Below are positions 26,657-35,216 of a DNA stretch of 64,000 bases, one piece after another. The stretch spans positions 151,531 through 215,530 of the forward strand of contig NZ_JACNMJ010000007.1 in assembly GCF_014526325.1 (NCBI RefSeq), written 5' to 3'. Source of the DNA: Psychroserpens algicola. Its GTDB lineage: Bacteria; Bacteroidota; Bacteroidia; Flavobacteriales; Flavobacteriaceae. A model generated the notes under the pieces. That model was not told the origin of the DNA. It did no database searches and worked only from the letters and a program-made list of their open reading frames with translations. Within the stretch, counting starts at the first letter, position 1. Each line of letters starts with the position of its first letter. A program made the position numbers and the translations under genes.

Positions 26657-26779
26657 AACGTATTGTGTATAATTTCGTGCGATAGAAAATCGATAGATTT
26701 TCCGTTGCATCTAAATTATAGATTAAATATAAGAATTAAAAATTGAAGCAATTTTTAAGCATGAATTATACACGCTGTT
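26657..26779 (-). repeat. attC-like site 32 (type D)
   Basis: Type D with GTGTATAATTTCG and GCATCTAAATT variants; separates the two tandem nc1 cassettes. Confidence 0.87.
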
Positions 26780-27168
26780 AGCCACTTTAGGGCAACACGA
26801 ACCATTGGATGTTAAAAAGAAAACTGATTATCACATGCAACCGAATCAGAAATGCTTTGGCGAATTTGGCAGATACACCCAAGAACCCGTTGCGATTATA
26901 AAATAGTACAGGTCACACTCAAGCATTTAGGTTGCAACATTGTTTTAAATACAGACACCTTTTTTGGAAAAGAACGATTCATAACGCACCACTAAAATTT
27001 TGCAAGTATGTATAAGATTCCGACAAGTTTGAAAAATACACGAACCACAGAGCGTTTGGTTCTTCAAAAAAGGATAGAAGGGAAGTTTTTTAAATCAAAT
27101 CCGAAACATTTGTGCTAGAAACTACTTTAGATAAAACACCAGAACTTTGCTCATGCACTATTGTTGCT
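26780..27168. other. Gene-less cassette, family nc1, copy 6
   Basis: 389 bp. Second tandem copy; it differs from copy 5 at many positions, so the tandem pair is not a fresh duplication. Confidence 0.7.
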
Positions 27169-27293
27169 AACGTATTTGTGTATGGCTAGTTGCGTTGGCG
27201 AGAACTAAGTTAGTAAAAAGGAACGAACCATTAGGAAAATCCGTAGGATTTTCCGAGTACGTACAGACCAAGTAATTAGTTATACACGTTGTT
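27169..27293 (-). repeat. attC-like site 33 (type A)
   Basis: Type A; apical GGAAAATCC-GTA-GGATTTTCC; GTACGTACAG variant. Confidence 0.88.
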
Positions 27294-27308
27294 GTACACT
27301 GTATTTTT

Positions 27309-27875
27309 TTAATCTGATACTTTTTCCTTCATGACTAATAAGTCTTCTTCTTTTAAAAACAAATGACACTTCGTAAAATACATCTTATAAAAGTCTAAAG
27401 AAAATTTATCAGAATCAATTAATTCTCCATTACTGAATTCAAGTAGTTCATAGTCACTAAATGAAACGCCAAAGCCTGGCTGATAGTCTACGACTTCACC
27501 TTGTGGAAGAAGGATCAAATCCTTAATCCAAAAGATCAAAAACTCGTCGCATTCAGGAGAGAATTCATCAAAGACACTTTCCCACTTCGTTGCAAAAAGT
27601 TTGCTAGGATCTTTGTCATGTATTTGAATTAATAAATCTATTAAGTGAAGGTGGTCATTAGAAATTGTAAATACTGCAAGGTATCCTCTCCATAGGTTAG
27701 AAGAGGAAATTCCATTTTTAGGTCTTTTGCTAGGATATATTTCAAAATACTGTTCTAAGTAAAAATTTTGCAATTCATAAATTTCACCATCATAAATTAT
27801 CATATCTTTTTCTTGAACTGTAGCAGTTGACGAAATTGTGTACAGACCAAAAATTAAAATAAGTAGAAGTCTCAT
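27309..27875 (-). CDS. Secreted protein of unknown function
   Basis: 188 aa, signal peptide ending near STATVQ. The mature part is acidic with aromatic clusters (LQNFYLEQYFEIYPSKRPK). Second (downstream) gene of cassette 33. No family recognised. Confidence 0.62.
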   Translation of the reverse strand: MRLLLILIFGLYTISSTATVQEKDMIIYDGEIYELQNFYLEQYFEIYPSKRPKNGISSSNLWRGYLAVFTISNDHLHLIDLLIQIHDKDPSKLFATKWESVFDEFSPECDEFLIFWIKDLILLPQGEVVDYQPGFGVSFSDYELLEFSNGELIDSDKFSLDFYKMYFTKCHLFLKEEDLLVMKEKVSD

Positions 27876-27883
27876 ATGATTTA

Positions 27884-27940
27884 CAACGTAATTGTAAACT
27901 ATATTATTACTTGGATAATTTCTATCGTTTTTGTTTACAC
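27884..27940 (-). repeat. Possible attC remnant inside cassette 33
   Basis: AACGTAATTGTAAAC faces GTTTACAC across 20-odd AT-rich bases. It looks like the right half of an attC with the CGTTGTT end lost, lying between two genes that now share one cassette. Overlaps the end of the gene at 27922. Confidence 0.35.
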
Positions 27941-28359
27941 AGTTTTCCTTCGATGACCAATTCTTTTCCTTTACTTATGGATTTTGACGTGTAAAAAAAG
28001 CAACTTCCTTTAATTCTTTCAATTTTCACAATAATTCCTCCATTTTCATTGGCAGAAATTTGATATTCATCAAGTTCCATTTTTGTTTCGTCATACAAGA
28101 GTCTGTATGTACATTCGTTAATCAATTCAAATTTAGCATGAATTGGAATTAAAGGCACTCCGTTATCAATCCAATCTTGAGGAGCCTTGATAATTTCTTC
28201 AATTTGATTATTATCTTTTCTTAATACTTTCCATTCTAATTCAGGTATTTGTGGAGAAGTTCCAATAAAGATTCCTTCATTAAAATCTTCGCAATCTAAA
28301 CCTTGAGCAGAACAAGTAAATGAAAAAAGACAAAAACATAAATAGATTACGTATTTCAT
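27922..28359 (-). CDS. Secreted protein of unknown function
   Basis: 145 aa. Signal peptide ending SFTCSAQG. Four Cys in the mature part (DCEDF, INECTYR, GSCFFY, KLCKQ) suggest disulfides. Its 3' end overlaps the possible attC remnant. Unknown function; first gene of cassette 33. Confidence 0.62.
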   Translation of the reverse strand: MKYVIYLCFCLFSFTCSAQGLDCEDFNEGIFIGTSPQIPELEWKVLRKDNNQIEEIIKAPQDWIDNGVPLIPIHAKFELINECTYRLLYDETKMELDEYQISANENGGIIVKIERIKGSCFFYTSKSISKGKELVIEGKLCKQKR

Positions 28360-28371
28360 AATATTGTGTAC

Positions 28372-28494
28372 AACGTATTGTGTATGATTTCGTGCGATAG
28401 AAAATTTTAAAATTTTCCGTTGCCTCGAAATTATAGATTAAATATAAGAATTAAAAATTGAAGCAATTTTTAAGCATGAATTATACACGCTGTT
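28372..28494 (-). repeat. attC-like site 34 (type D, loop variant)
   Basis: Type D in which GAAAATC-GATA-GATTTTC has become GAAAATTTTAAAATTTTC, keeping a complete stem. Confidence 0.87.
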
Positions 28495-28883
28495 AGCCAC
28501 TTTAGGGCAACAGGAACCATTGGATGTGAAAAAGAAAACTGATTATCACATGCAACCGAATCAGAAATGCTTTGACGAATTTGGCAGATACACCCAAGAA
28601 CCCGTTGCGTTAATAAAAAAGTACAGGTCACACTCAAGCATTTAGGTTGCAACATTGATTTAAATACAGACACCTTTTTTGGAAAAGAACGATTCATAAC
28701 GCACCACTAAAATTTGGCAAGTATGTATAAGATTCCGATAAGTTTGAAAAATACACGAACCACAGAGCGTTTGGTTCTTCAAAAAAGGATAGAAGGGAAG
28801 TTGTTTAAATCAAATCGGAAACATTTGTGCTAGAAACTACTTTAGATAAAATACCGAAATTTTGCTCATGCACTATTGTTGCT
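28495..28883. other. Gene-less cassette, family nc1, copy 7
   Basis: 389 bp. A 75-codon minus frame across it and its attC is chance: it is broken in the other copies and starts at the hairpin. Confidence 0.7.
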
Positions 28884-29005
28884 AACGGTTTTGTGTATGG
28901 CTTCGTTGCGGAAAATGCGCGAGTATTTTCCGCCGTAACCTAAAGATAGCAAATTGCAATGAATTCCGATTAGGAATTCAGCCGCAATGAGCTATACACG
29001 TTGTT
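28884..29005 (-). repeat. attC-like site 35 (type H)
   Basis: Type H with two hairpins: GGAAAAT...ATTTTCC and GAATTCC-GATTA-GGAATTC; arms GTGTATGGCTTCGTTGCG and GCAATGAGCTATACAC. Confidence 0.87.
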
Positions 29006-29013
29006 GGCAATAG

Positions 29014-29520
29014 TTATTTTTTATTCCGTTTATTCAATCTTTTCAGTCGATTTATTTCCGATTTCTTTGTTCGGTTCAGATTTTTAGTCCGAGTACAAAG
29101 GTCAGTCGAAAAATAAGGTTCAACTTTATTATTCTCGTCGAAAGTATTTACTTGTAAATCCGTTTCGTATGAGTAAATCAAATGTTCAGAGTTCAGGTCA
29201 AAATAATTTCCACAATCCGCTCCGCCACCAGAAGTCACAATAGTTATGAAATCTGATTTTTCTTTTCCCTTAATCAGTTTCTTAACTTTAAAAACAAATT
29301 CAATTCTGTTAATTTCTCGAACGAAATATTTTCCTTTTTCAGTAGAGCTTGGGATTGAGTCATAAACTTTTCCTTCGTTAATTTCCACAACTTTTCCAGT
29401 AAAAATCAAGTCCGAATGTTCAAAACCGTATTTGACACTTGACTTTTCGCAAGAACAAGAATAAACCTTGTTTGCTGAAAAAATCAGAATGAATATTGTA
29501 ATGATTATCGGGTTTTTCAT
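29014..29520 (-). CDS. Secreted NTR/TIMP-like cysteine protein
   Basis: 168 aa from ATG 29520 (four codons after an in-frame ATG). Signal peptide ends at ANKVYSC. The CSCEK start and SDLIFTGKVVEI follow the tissue-inhibitor-of-metalloproteinase-like NTR pattern. Cys pairs DCGNYF and DLCTRT later. A related protein is at 38530. Basic C-terminus. An extracellular inhibitor or binder is possible; not proven. Confidence 0.65.
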   Translation of the reverse strand: MKNPIIITIFILIFSANKVYSCSCEKSSVKYGFEHSDLIFTGKVVEINEGKVYDSIPSSTEKGKYFVREINRIEFVFKVKKLIKGKEKSDFITIVTSGGGADCGNYFDLNSEHLIYSYETDLQVNTFDENNKVEPYFSTDLCTRTKNLNRTKKSEINRLKRLNKRNKK

Positions 29521-29530
29521 AATTATTGCC

Positions 29531-29654
29531 AACGGTTTTGTGTATGGCTAGTTGCGTTGGTAAGAACTAAGTTAACAAAAGAAACCGAACCAATAGAAAA
29601 ATCCGCAGGATTTTCCGAGTACAAACAAACTAGCAATTGGTTATACACGTTGTT
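29531..29654 (-). repeat. attC-like site 36 (type A)
   Basis: Type A with GAAAAATCC-GCA-GGATTTTCC apex; its right edge TTAGCAACTGGC pairs with TTGTTGCTAA at 33284-33295, which closes the five-gene cassette. Confidence 0.88.
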
Positions 29655-29697
29655 AGCAACTGGCTACCAAGCAATTTAATTAAATGATTTATGATAG

Positions 29698-30225
29698 CTA
29701 AAGTTTGTTTTGTCTCAATAGACTAAAATATTTCAGTAAAACTAGAGCGCTAGCAGTGGATTCGATTTCATTGTTAAGTATCATTTTCTCACAATCATCA
29801 AACGAAAATTCTTCAGAATGCAAATCTGCTTCATCAATACTATTACTTTTTTGACATGGAGTCATCGACTTAGCTATAAAAACATGAATTTTTTCTGAAC
29901 AAAAGCTTGGCAATGAATAAATTGTATCAAAGTAATTTAATTCGTTTGCAAATAATCCTAGCTCTTCATTTAATTCTCGTTGAGCGGCATCATCTATTTG
30001 CTCCTTTAATTCAATTCTTCCAGCAGGAATTTCCCAATAATACTTATTCAATGGATATCTATAATGTTTAATTAAAATAACTTTTCCGCTTTTTGTAACA
30101 GGAATTATGCCAACAGCATCACTTTTTTTTATGTATATATAGTTCTTTTTTTGCTTATTACTAATGAAAGAATCCTCAACTACATCGAAGTTTTTACAAG
30201 TAAATAAAATTTTTGATGTTTTCAT
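29698..30225 (-). CDS. Nudix hydrolase
   Basis: 175 aa. Complete Nudix box: G-RIELK-E-QIDDAAQ-RE-L-N-EE-LG-L (GX5EX7REUXEEXGU). ADP-ribose pyrophosphatase-like length and N-terminal domain (DSFISNKQKKNYIYIKK). It hydrolyses a nucleoside diphosphate linked to another moiety. It is the last gene of a five-gene cassette, 15 bp after the WbqC-like gene. Confidence 0.88.
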   Translation of the reverse strand: MKTSKILFTCKNFDVVEDSFISNKQKKNYIYIKKSDAVGIIPVTKSGKVILIKHYRYPLNKYYWEIPAGRIELKEQIDDAAQRELNEELGLFANELNYFDTIYSLPSFCSEKIHVFIAKSMTPCQKSNSIDEADLHSEEFSFDDCEKMILNNEIESTASALVLLKYFSLLRQNKL

Positions 30226-30240
30226 ACGTTAGTAATACAA

Positions 30241-30942
30241 TTATATGGTCCAAATTGTTTTTATAATATTCTCACTTTCGTCAGAACCAACGTTAAATAA
30301 TAAATCAAGAATAGAGAGGTTCTTTAAAAACACTCCGTTTATTTGACTATAAACTGGATGATTTCGCCGAAAATCTTGTTTTATAATTTTAATATTATTT
30401 GATTTGATCCTTTCTATATCATGATAGTATTGACTATTACCTTCACCAATTATTAGATTATTGCAATTAGAAGCTTTACAAAGCTCTATCACTCTTGTTG
30501 TGGGTTCTAAACTAGTTTTATAATCACTTGAGAATATAATTTTAGTTTTTATATTTAAAATGCTATTTATGTAACTTATTGTATCAATGTTCAGTTTTAA
30601 TAATGAAATACCTGATTGTGTTATTATTTTTGATATATCATTAATGTAATAATTAAAAAATGGAGCCTTGCAATAATTTACTTCTAAATTTCGAATCACT
30701 TTTTTTTTCCAATAACTACCATAAATATTTGTATTTGAAATTGTAGGTTTTATTTTTTCATGAGAAATAGGAACTGTAATCCACTCGCTTCTTGATTGAA
30801 TGGTTTTAATTAGTGTTCGATTTTGGAAATATTGTGTTCTAAATTGAACGTCATCAAGGACAACAAAGATATCAGTATTAGCTAATTTATTAAAATAACC
30901 TAACCAAGGGAAAAAATGAGGTTGATGTATTGTAACATTCAT
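30241..30942 (-). CDS. WbqC-like family protein
   Basis: 233 aa. MNVTIHQPHFFPWLGYFNKL, DIFVVLDDVQF and RSEWITVPI are family-diagnostic. WbqC-like proteins occur in surface polysaccharide and other biosynthetic clusters; the reaction is not firmly known. It abuts the PP2C-like gene within two bases, so it is in the same operon. Confidence 0.85.
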   Translation of the reverse strand: MNVTIHQPHFFPWLGYFNKLANTDIFVVLDDVQFRTQYFQNRTLIKTIQSRSEWITVPISHEKIKPTISNTNIYGSYWKKKVIRNLEVNYCKAPFFNYYINDISKIITQSGISLLKLNIDTISYINSILNIKTKIIFSSDYKTSLEPTTRVIELCKASNCNNLIIGEGNSQYYHDIERIKSNNIKIIKQDFRRNHPVYSQINGVFLKNLSILDLLFNVGSDESENIIKTIWTI

Positions 30943-30943
30943 A

Positions 30944-31768
30944 CTAAGCTAAGAATTTAATGTAAGCTCTGTCGTCAAACGATATGTTATTGCCAGAAAT
31001 CCCTTTTGTTGATTTGAATAGCTTATAACAAAGAGGGTCTTTTTTTATAATATTTTGAAGTTTTAATTCAGAATGTTCAAGAGATTCAGTTAAAATTGGG
31101 TAACCATCAGTAGCTAAAATAATAATAGAATTGTCAGTTACTTGATTGATATGAACATGTTTATTATTTATTTTGAAACCATCTAGTGCACCATACGAAT
31201 AATCACTATTTAAATAATTATTTTGATAAATATTTGTTTTTTGTAATTGTGAAATTAAGGATGCTCTTATAAAATCATTGGATATTAATTCTCTTTCCTC
31301 AATTCCAGCTTTTATAATTGTGTCGATTAATAGTGCTCTATATTCAGAAAATATTTTATCAATTAGTTTTGGCTTAGAAAAAAACTTACCATTTACTATA
31401 TATTGACAATCTCCAAAACTCCATATTTGTTTATTTTCTTTACTATACATAATTATTGAAGCAGCTGGGCGCAAATTAGGTTTTTGTGAAAATTCTGAAA
31501 AAAGATTATTATTAATATAATATTGAGTGATTTTTTGATTTATAAATTCAAGTACCTCAAAAGCATTAAGTTTTGGTGGTATAATTTCAATTGCATTAAG
31601 TATTACATTAGTTATTAATTTTCCAGGTGACAAACTTTGAAATGTTTGATTTGTCTTATTTGTAGCACCATCTATAACTGCGATAAAATTTTCAGTAATT
31701 TTAATTGCATCTTCGCAATCATCAATAATCCCTGTTTTACTTTGTTTAAAATTTTCAATGACTTTCAT
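30944..31768 (-). CDS. PP2C-like Ser/Thr phosphatase
   Basis: 274 aa. PP2C motifs in order: DCEDAI, FIAVIDGATNK, SPGKL, WSFGDCQYIVNG, IILATDGYPIL, SFDDRAYIKFLA. The metal-binding Asp positions (IDGAT, GDCQ, TDGY, DDR) are kept. A cytosolic metal-dependent phosphatase acting on a phosphoprotein or other phospho-substrate is expected. Overlaps the upstream membrane-protein gene by 14 bp. Confidence 0.75.
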   Translation of the reverse strand: MKVIENFKQSKTGIIDDCEDAIKITENFIAVIDGATNKTNQTFQSLSPGKLITNVILNAIEIIPPKLNAFEVLEFINQKITQYYINNNLFSEFSQKPNLRPAASIIMYSKENKQIWSFGDCQYIVNGKFFSKPKLIDKIFSEYRALLIDTIIKAGIEERELISNDFIRASLISQLQKTNIYQNNYLNSDYSYGALDGFKINNKHVHINQVTDNSIIILATDGYPILTESLEHSELKLQNIIKKDPLCYKLFKSTKGISGNNISFDDRAYIKFLA

Positions 31769-32582
31769 TTAACTCTTTTTTTGTTTCACCAAAAACACCA
31801 TCAAAAATCTCAAATCTATTTTGAAACCAATCAATCATAAATTCTGGGTCATCTCCTTTTTCAATGTAATAACACTTATTGCTTGGGCCAATCCAATCAC
31901 CAGACATGTGATGCCAATTGAAATACCCCCAATATAGCCAAGAATCTTCAATAAGATAAGCATAGCAAAAAGGGACCTGTGTGCATTTAATGAATTTTAC
32001 ACTTACGTTTCCTAGTTCGTTTGCGTCATGTTTAATTCCTTTTATATTAGAATCCAAACTTTCTAAATAGGCTTTATGTTTTTCAGTAAATGGTGAGCCT
32101 TGAATCTTTGGTAGATATTTTTCAGTATTTAACAAGGATGGGTCAGTATGATAGACAACAATGTCTAGCTTAGAATTGCTGATTTTTCCTTCTTTTGCCA
32201 TTCTAAAAACCTCTAATATTATTGTTGAAACACGGCTAAGCCTATTTCCCCATATTTTTATTTCAATTGTTTTGTCTTTATTTCGTTTTGAAGCTTTAAT
32301 TATTTTTTTTAATATTTCAGGTTCAGCTGTTTTAAGATTTTGAAAAGATTGCTGAACTATATTTTCTTGAAGTTCTTTTCTTATGTCGAGAAGTATGAAA
32401 ATAATTGCAATAATTCCCATATAACCAGTAGCGAAAATCCATTCAGTTTCTATAGTAATTTTTGGAAACAAATAAGGTAATATGTTTAATATTAATGTAG
32501 CAATCAAACTTATAATCACTATATAGACTTCCCATGTTTTCTTTAACTTATCAATAAAGTTGTTTAATTTTTCTCTATCCAT
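31755..32582 (-). CDS. Two-helix membrane protein with cytosolic effector-like domain
   Basis: 275 aa from ATG 32582 (the earlier codon is TTG). Two transmembrane helices (~17-60), then a ~200-residue soluble domain with IEIKIWGNRLSRVSTIILEVF and LDIVVYHTDPSLL, ending LYWGYFNWHHMSGDW. The soluble part has a PLD/Toprim-like alternation of strands and helices, but no catalytic motif is clear. Part of the five-gene cassette. Confidence 0.65.
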   Translation of the reverse strand: MDREKLNNFIDKLKKTWEVYIVIISLIATLILNILPYLFPKITIETEWIFATGYMGIIAIIFILLDIRKELQENIVQQSFQNLKTAEPEILKKIIKASKRNKDKTIEIKIWGNRLSRVSTIILEVFRMAKEGKISNSKLDIVVYHTDPSLLNTEKYLPKIQGSPFTEKHKAYLESLDSNIKGIKHDANELGNVSVKFIKCTQVPFCYAYLIEDSWLYWGYFNWHHMSGDWIGPSNKCYYIEKGDDPEFMIDWFQNRFEIFDGVFGETKKELNESH

Positions 32583-32584
32583 GA

Positions 32585-33250
32585 TTACACTTCCCAATTA
32601 GTATATGTTTTGTTATAATATTTTTCTACTTTGCTCCTTAAATAATTAGTATTTGAATTTGATAAAATGTTATCATTTCTTTTTGTAGAATCAAAATCTT
32701 TATATATCCAATTCAATTCTGGAATATCTGTCAAGTCACTCTCAACATATTCATATCTTAACAAATATACGTTTAAACCAAATTCTTTCATTTTGAGGTA
32801 TTCTTTAATTAAAAAGATCCATCTAGTACAATAATAATCTATAGCACGTTTATCATTTATTCCACCATAGTAATCTAAAATATTTTTGTGCCTCTCTGGT
32901 TTACCAAATGATAAATAGGCATGCAAAGGATGCCTTATTTGGAAAATCACATCATCAATTTTATTTTTACTAAACACAGATTTTTCTATTGCATAATTAA
33001 AAACTGCAGTTCTATTAGTATCTTTTCTTAAAAAATCGACATATTTCGGTATTATAAGTTCTAAATTATCATTTTGAGAGGTTTTAAAACCTTTGGAATA
33101 AAATTCAAAATTTTCTACTTTTATATTCATCTTACTCAAAATTGGTTGAAATATAGCATCTGGCTTGTTTCCAGTTAGATAGCGTGAGGAAAGTTTGTTT
33201 CTCAAAAATTTCGACCCAGAACCACCAATAGCAATAAAAATGTATTTCAT
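32585..33250 (-). CDS. Sulfotransferase-like protein
   Basis: 221 aa. The N-terminal P-loop-like YIFIAIGGSGSKFLRNKLSS and the later IFQIRHPLHAYLSFG are the 5'-phosphosulfate and 3'-phosphate binding patterns of PAPS sulfotransferases. First gene of the five-gene operon; the stop is two bases before the next ATG. Acceptor unknown. Confidence 0.72.
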   Translation of the reverse strand: MKYIFIAIGGSGSKFLRNKLSSRYLTGNKPDAIFQPILSKMNIKVENFEFYSKGFKTSQNDNLELIIPKYVDFLRKDTNRTAVFNYAIEKSVFSKNKIDDVIFQIRHPLHAYLSFGKPERHKNILDYYGGINDKRAIDYYCTRWIFLIKEYLKMKEFGLNVYLLRYEYVESDLTDIPELNWIYKDFDSTKRNDNILSNSNTNYLRSKVEKYYNKTYTNWEV

Positions 33251-33293
33251 AGTTTTTTAATTGAATTTCAAGAGTTTCTTCCAGCTTGTTGCT

Positions 33294-33418
33294 AACGGCT
33301 TCGTGTTATGATGTGTTGCGTTGGTCAGGAACTAAGTTAATAAAAAGTCACGAACCAGAGGAAAATCCGTAGGATTTTCCGAGTAGGCTAGAAGAAGCAA
33401 TGCATTATACACGTTGTT
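33294..33418 (-). repeat. attC-like site 37 (type C)
   Basis: Type C, nc2-specific; near-identical to site 16. Confidence 0.87.
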
Positions 33419-33906
33419 ACAATCAAGTAGCGACCCAATTGAGTAAGCAGATCGTGCTTATCGATACAGTTGAGAAAAATAAAATAAATAAAAAGCTAAA
33501 CGCAAGTTTTGCTTTTACCACTTAATCGCGAAAAGTGTTTTATAAAAACGCTTTGTAGCTTTTCTGATAAATTTAAAAGCTAGAACAGTTTTTTTGAATT
33601 TAGTTACTTAAAACTCAAAAAAAATCGAAAAAAATAAGGCCGATTTTTTTCTTCATGATTTAGATTTTCATTTCACAATACTTTAAAATTCTGTTACATA
33701 AAAAGACATAGTTTTCAAGCGAGAACTCTTTTTACAAGATAGTATCGATATAATTTTTTCGTTAGAGTAAGTAATTCCGATAATCACATCAACTACTTTT
33801 CAAGGACAAATATTACAAGCTTAGTATTCGGAGTTTGAGTAAGAGAAAATTACAGGATTAGAGAAGTTTACTTTTCTGCTCGATTTTTCTTGGAGCTATT
33901 TGTTGT
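33419..33906. other. Gene-less cassette, family nc2, copy 2
   Basis: 488 bp, same as copy 1 apart from substitutions and a few short indels (extra TCGAAAAAA). Not followed by nc1 here, unlike copy 1. Confidence 0.65.
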
Positions 33907-34033
33907 AACGGTTTTGTGTATGGTTAGTTGCGTGTTTAAGCAACTAATTTAGTAAACAAATACTTGCCAGAGAAAATTCCGAAGGAATTTTCCAAATAGG
34001 CAACGACCAAAGCAATTAATTATACACGTTGTT
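33907..34033 (-). repeat. attC-like site 38 (type E)
   Basis: Type E; apical GAAAATTCC-GAA-GGAATTTTC. Confidence 0.87.
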
Positions 34034-34046
34034 GCCCACAGTATTT

Positions 34047-35084
34047 TTATTCAAGTTGCCAACTCCATTCACTCTCTAAACCAGCAATTTCGTCTTTGGT
34101 ATAATTTAGTTTGTCAATAATTCCATTATAAATTTCATTCGGGTATTTCTTTAGAGCTAGCCAAATAAATTCAGAGTGATATTCTTTAGTTGAACCATCA
34201 GATTCGTTAATTGTTTTTTCTAATAGCTGTCTAGATTTAATATCCTTATAGCTTACTATTCCTTGATATAATTCACGTAACATTGAATAATTATAACCTC
34301 CTGAATTATTAATTTCGCGAGAGTGAATTTCTATTATTCGTTTAAATGAATCCTCATTAGGGAAATTTTTTACTGCTTTCAACCCATTGCGTTGAATATT
34401 CTTATTCGTATCTTCTAACAATTGATTGATAAAATCAATATCACTTTCTCTGTGGTATTTTGAAATTGCAATTATCGCTGAATTGTTTTCCTTTAAAGCT
34501 AATTCTCTAATTCTGTCGTAATATTTTTCATTTGGCTCAATTCTTTCTAACAATCTGTTTTTGTTGTCACTTATCAAGTCTGGTGTAAATAGTATTAAAC
34601 TATCTAAAGTTTTTTTGTCCGATTTTGTTAAGTATTCATTGTCAGGATAAGGTCTCGATATTGACTCAATAAAATAGTCATTAACTCTTGTCATACTTCC
34701 AATACAACCATATTGTGTTGAAACAGAAGTAGTGTCTTTTAAATTCTTTTTTAGAATATTGAAGCTGCTTTTATTTCTCTTTTTAACAAGTAAATCAAAC
34801 GCATAACATTTAACCACAGGATTTGGATGTTCAGTCAAGAGTAATAATTCTTGGTCAGTAGCATTTTTCTTTAAATCAGTGAAGTTATCCCATTGTTTTG
34901 GTTTTCCTCCAGAATATCCTACTGCACTTCCAGTTATTTCTCCATACTCGATTAAATCACTAACAATATCTTGGGTTTTCTGACTTAATTCATTCGTTTG
35001 AGCAAATTCAGTTTCCTTCTTTTCTTGAGAACAAGAACATAGAATCAGAAAGATAATTGATATTAGGACTGAAGTTTTTCTCAT
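34047..35084 (-). CDS. HEAT-like repeat lipoprotein
   Basis: 345 aa from ATG 35084; the earlier in-frame start lies in attC. Lipobox ILCSC. The mature part is a series of ~30-residue helical hairpins (NPVVKCYAFDLLVKKRNKSSF; NKNIQRNGLKAVKNFPNEDSF), typical of HEAT-type repeats. An extracytoplasmic scaffold or binding protein is likely. Confidence 0.7.
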   Translation of the reverse strand: MRKTSVLISIIFLILCSCSQEKKETEFAQTNELSQKTQDIVSDLIEYGEITGSAVGYSGGKPKQWDNFTDLKKNATDQELLLLTEHPNPVVKCYAFDLLVKKRNKSSFNILKKNLKDTTSVSTQYGCIGSMTRVNDYFIESISRPYPDNEYLTKSDKKTLDSLILFTPDLISDNKNRLLERIEPNEKYYDRIRELALKENNSAIIAISKYHRESDIDFINQLLEDTNKNIQRNGLKAVKNFPNEDSFKRIIEIHSREINNSGGYNYSMLRELYQGIVSYKDIKSRQLLEKTINESDGSTKEYHSEFIWLALKKYPNEIYNGIIDKLNYTKDEIAGLESEWSWQLE

Positions 35085-35093
35085 ATTGTGGGC

Positions 35094-35216
35094 AATGGTT
35101 TTGTGTATGATTAGTGGCGTGTTTAAGCACATAATTTAGCAAATAAAAACCGAATAGAAAATCCGCGAGGATTTTCGTAAGTAGGCTTGAACTAGCCATT
35201 AATTATACACGTTGTT
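35094..35216 (-). repeat. attC-like site 39 (type F, AATG end)
   Basis: Left core is AATG instead of the invariant AACG; apex GAAAATCC-GCGA-GGATTTTC. It encodes the NNVYN tail of the gene at 35199-36284. Confidence 0.85.

Noticed and set aside
28470..28697. 75-codon minus-strand frame across an nc1 cassette
   Set aside because: Frame is interrupted in other nc1 copies and includes the attC sequence.
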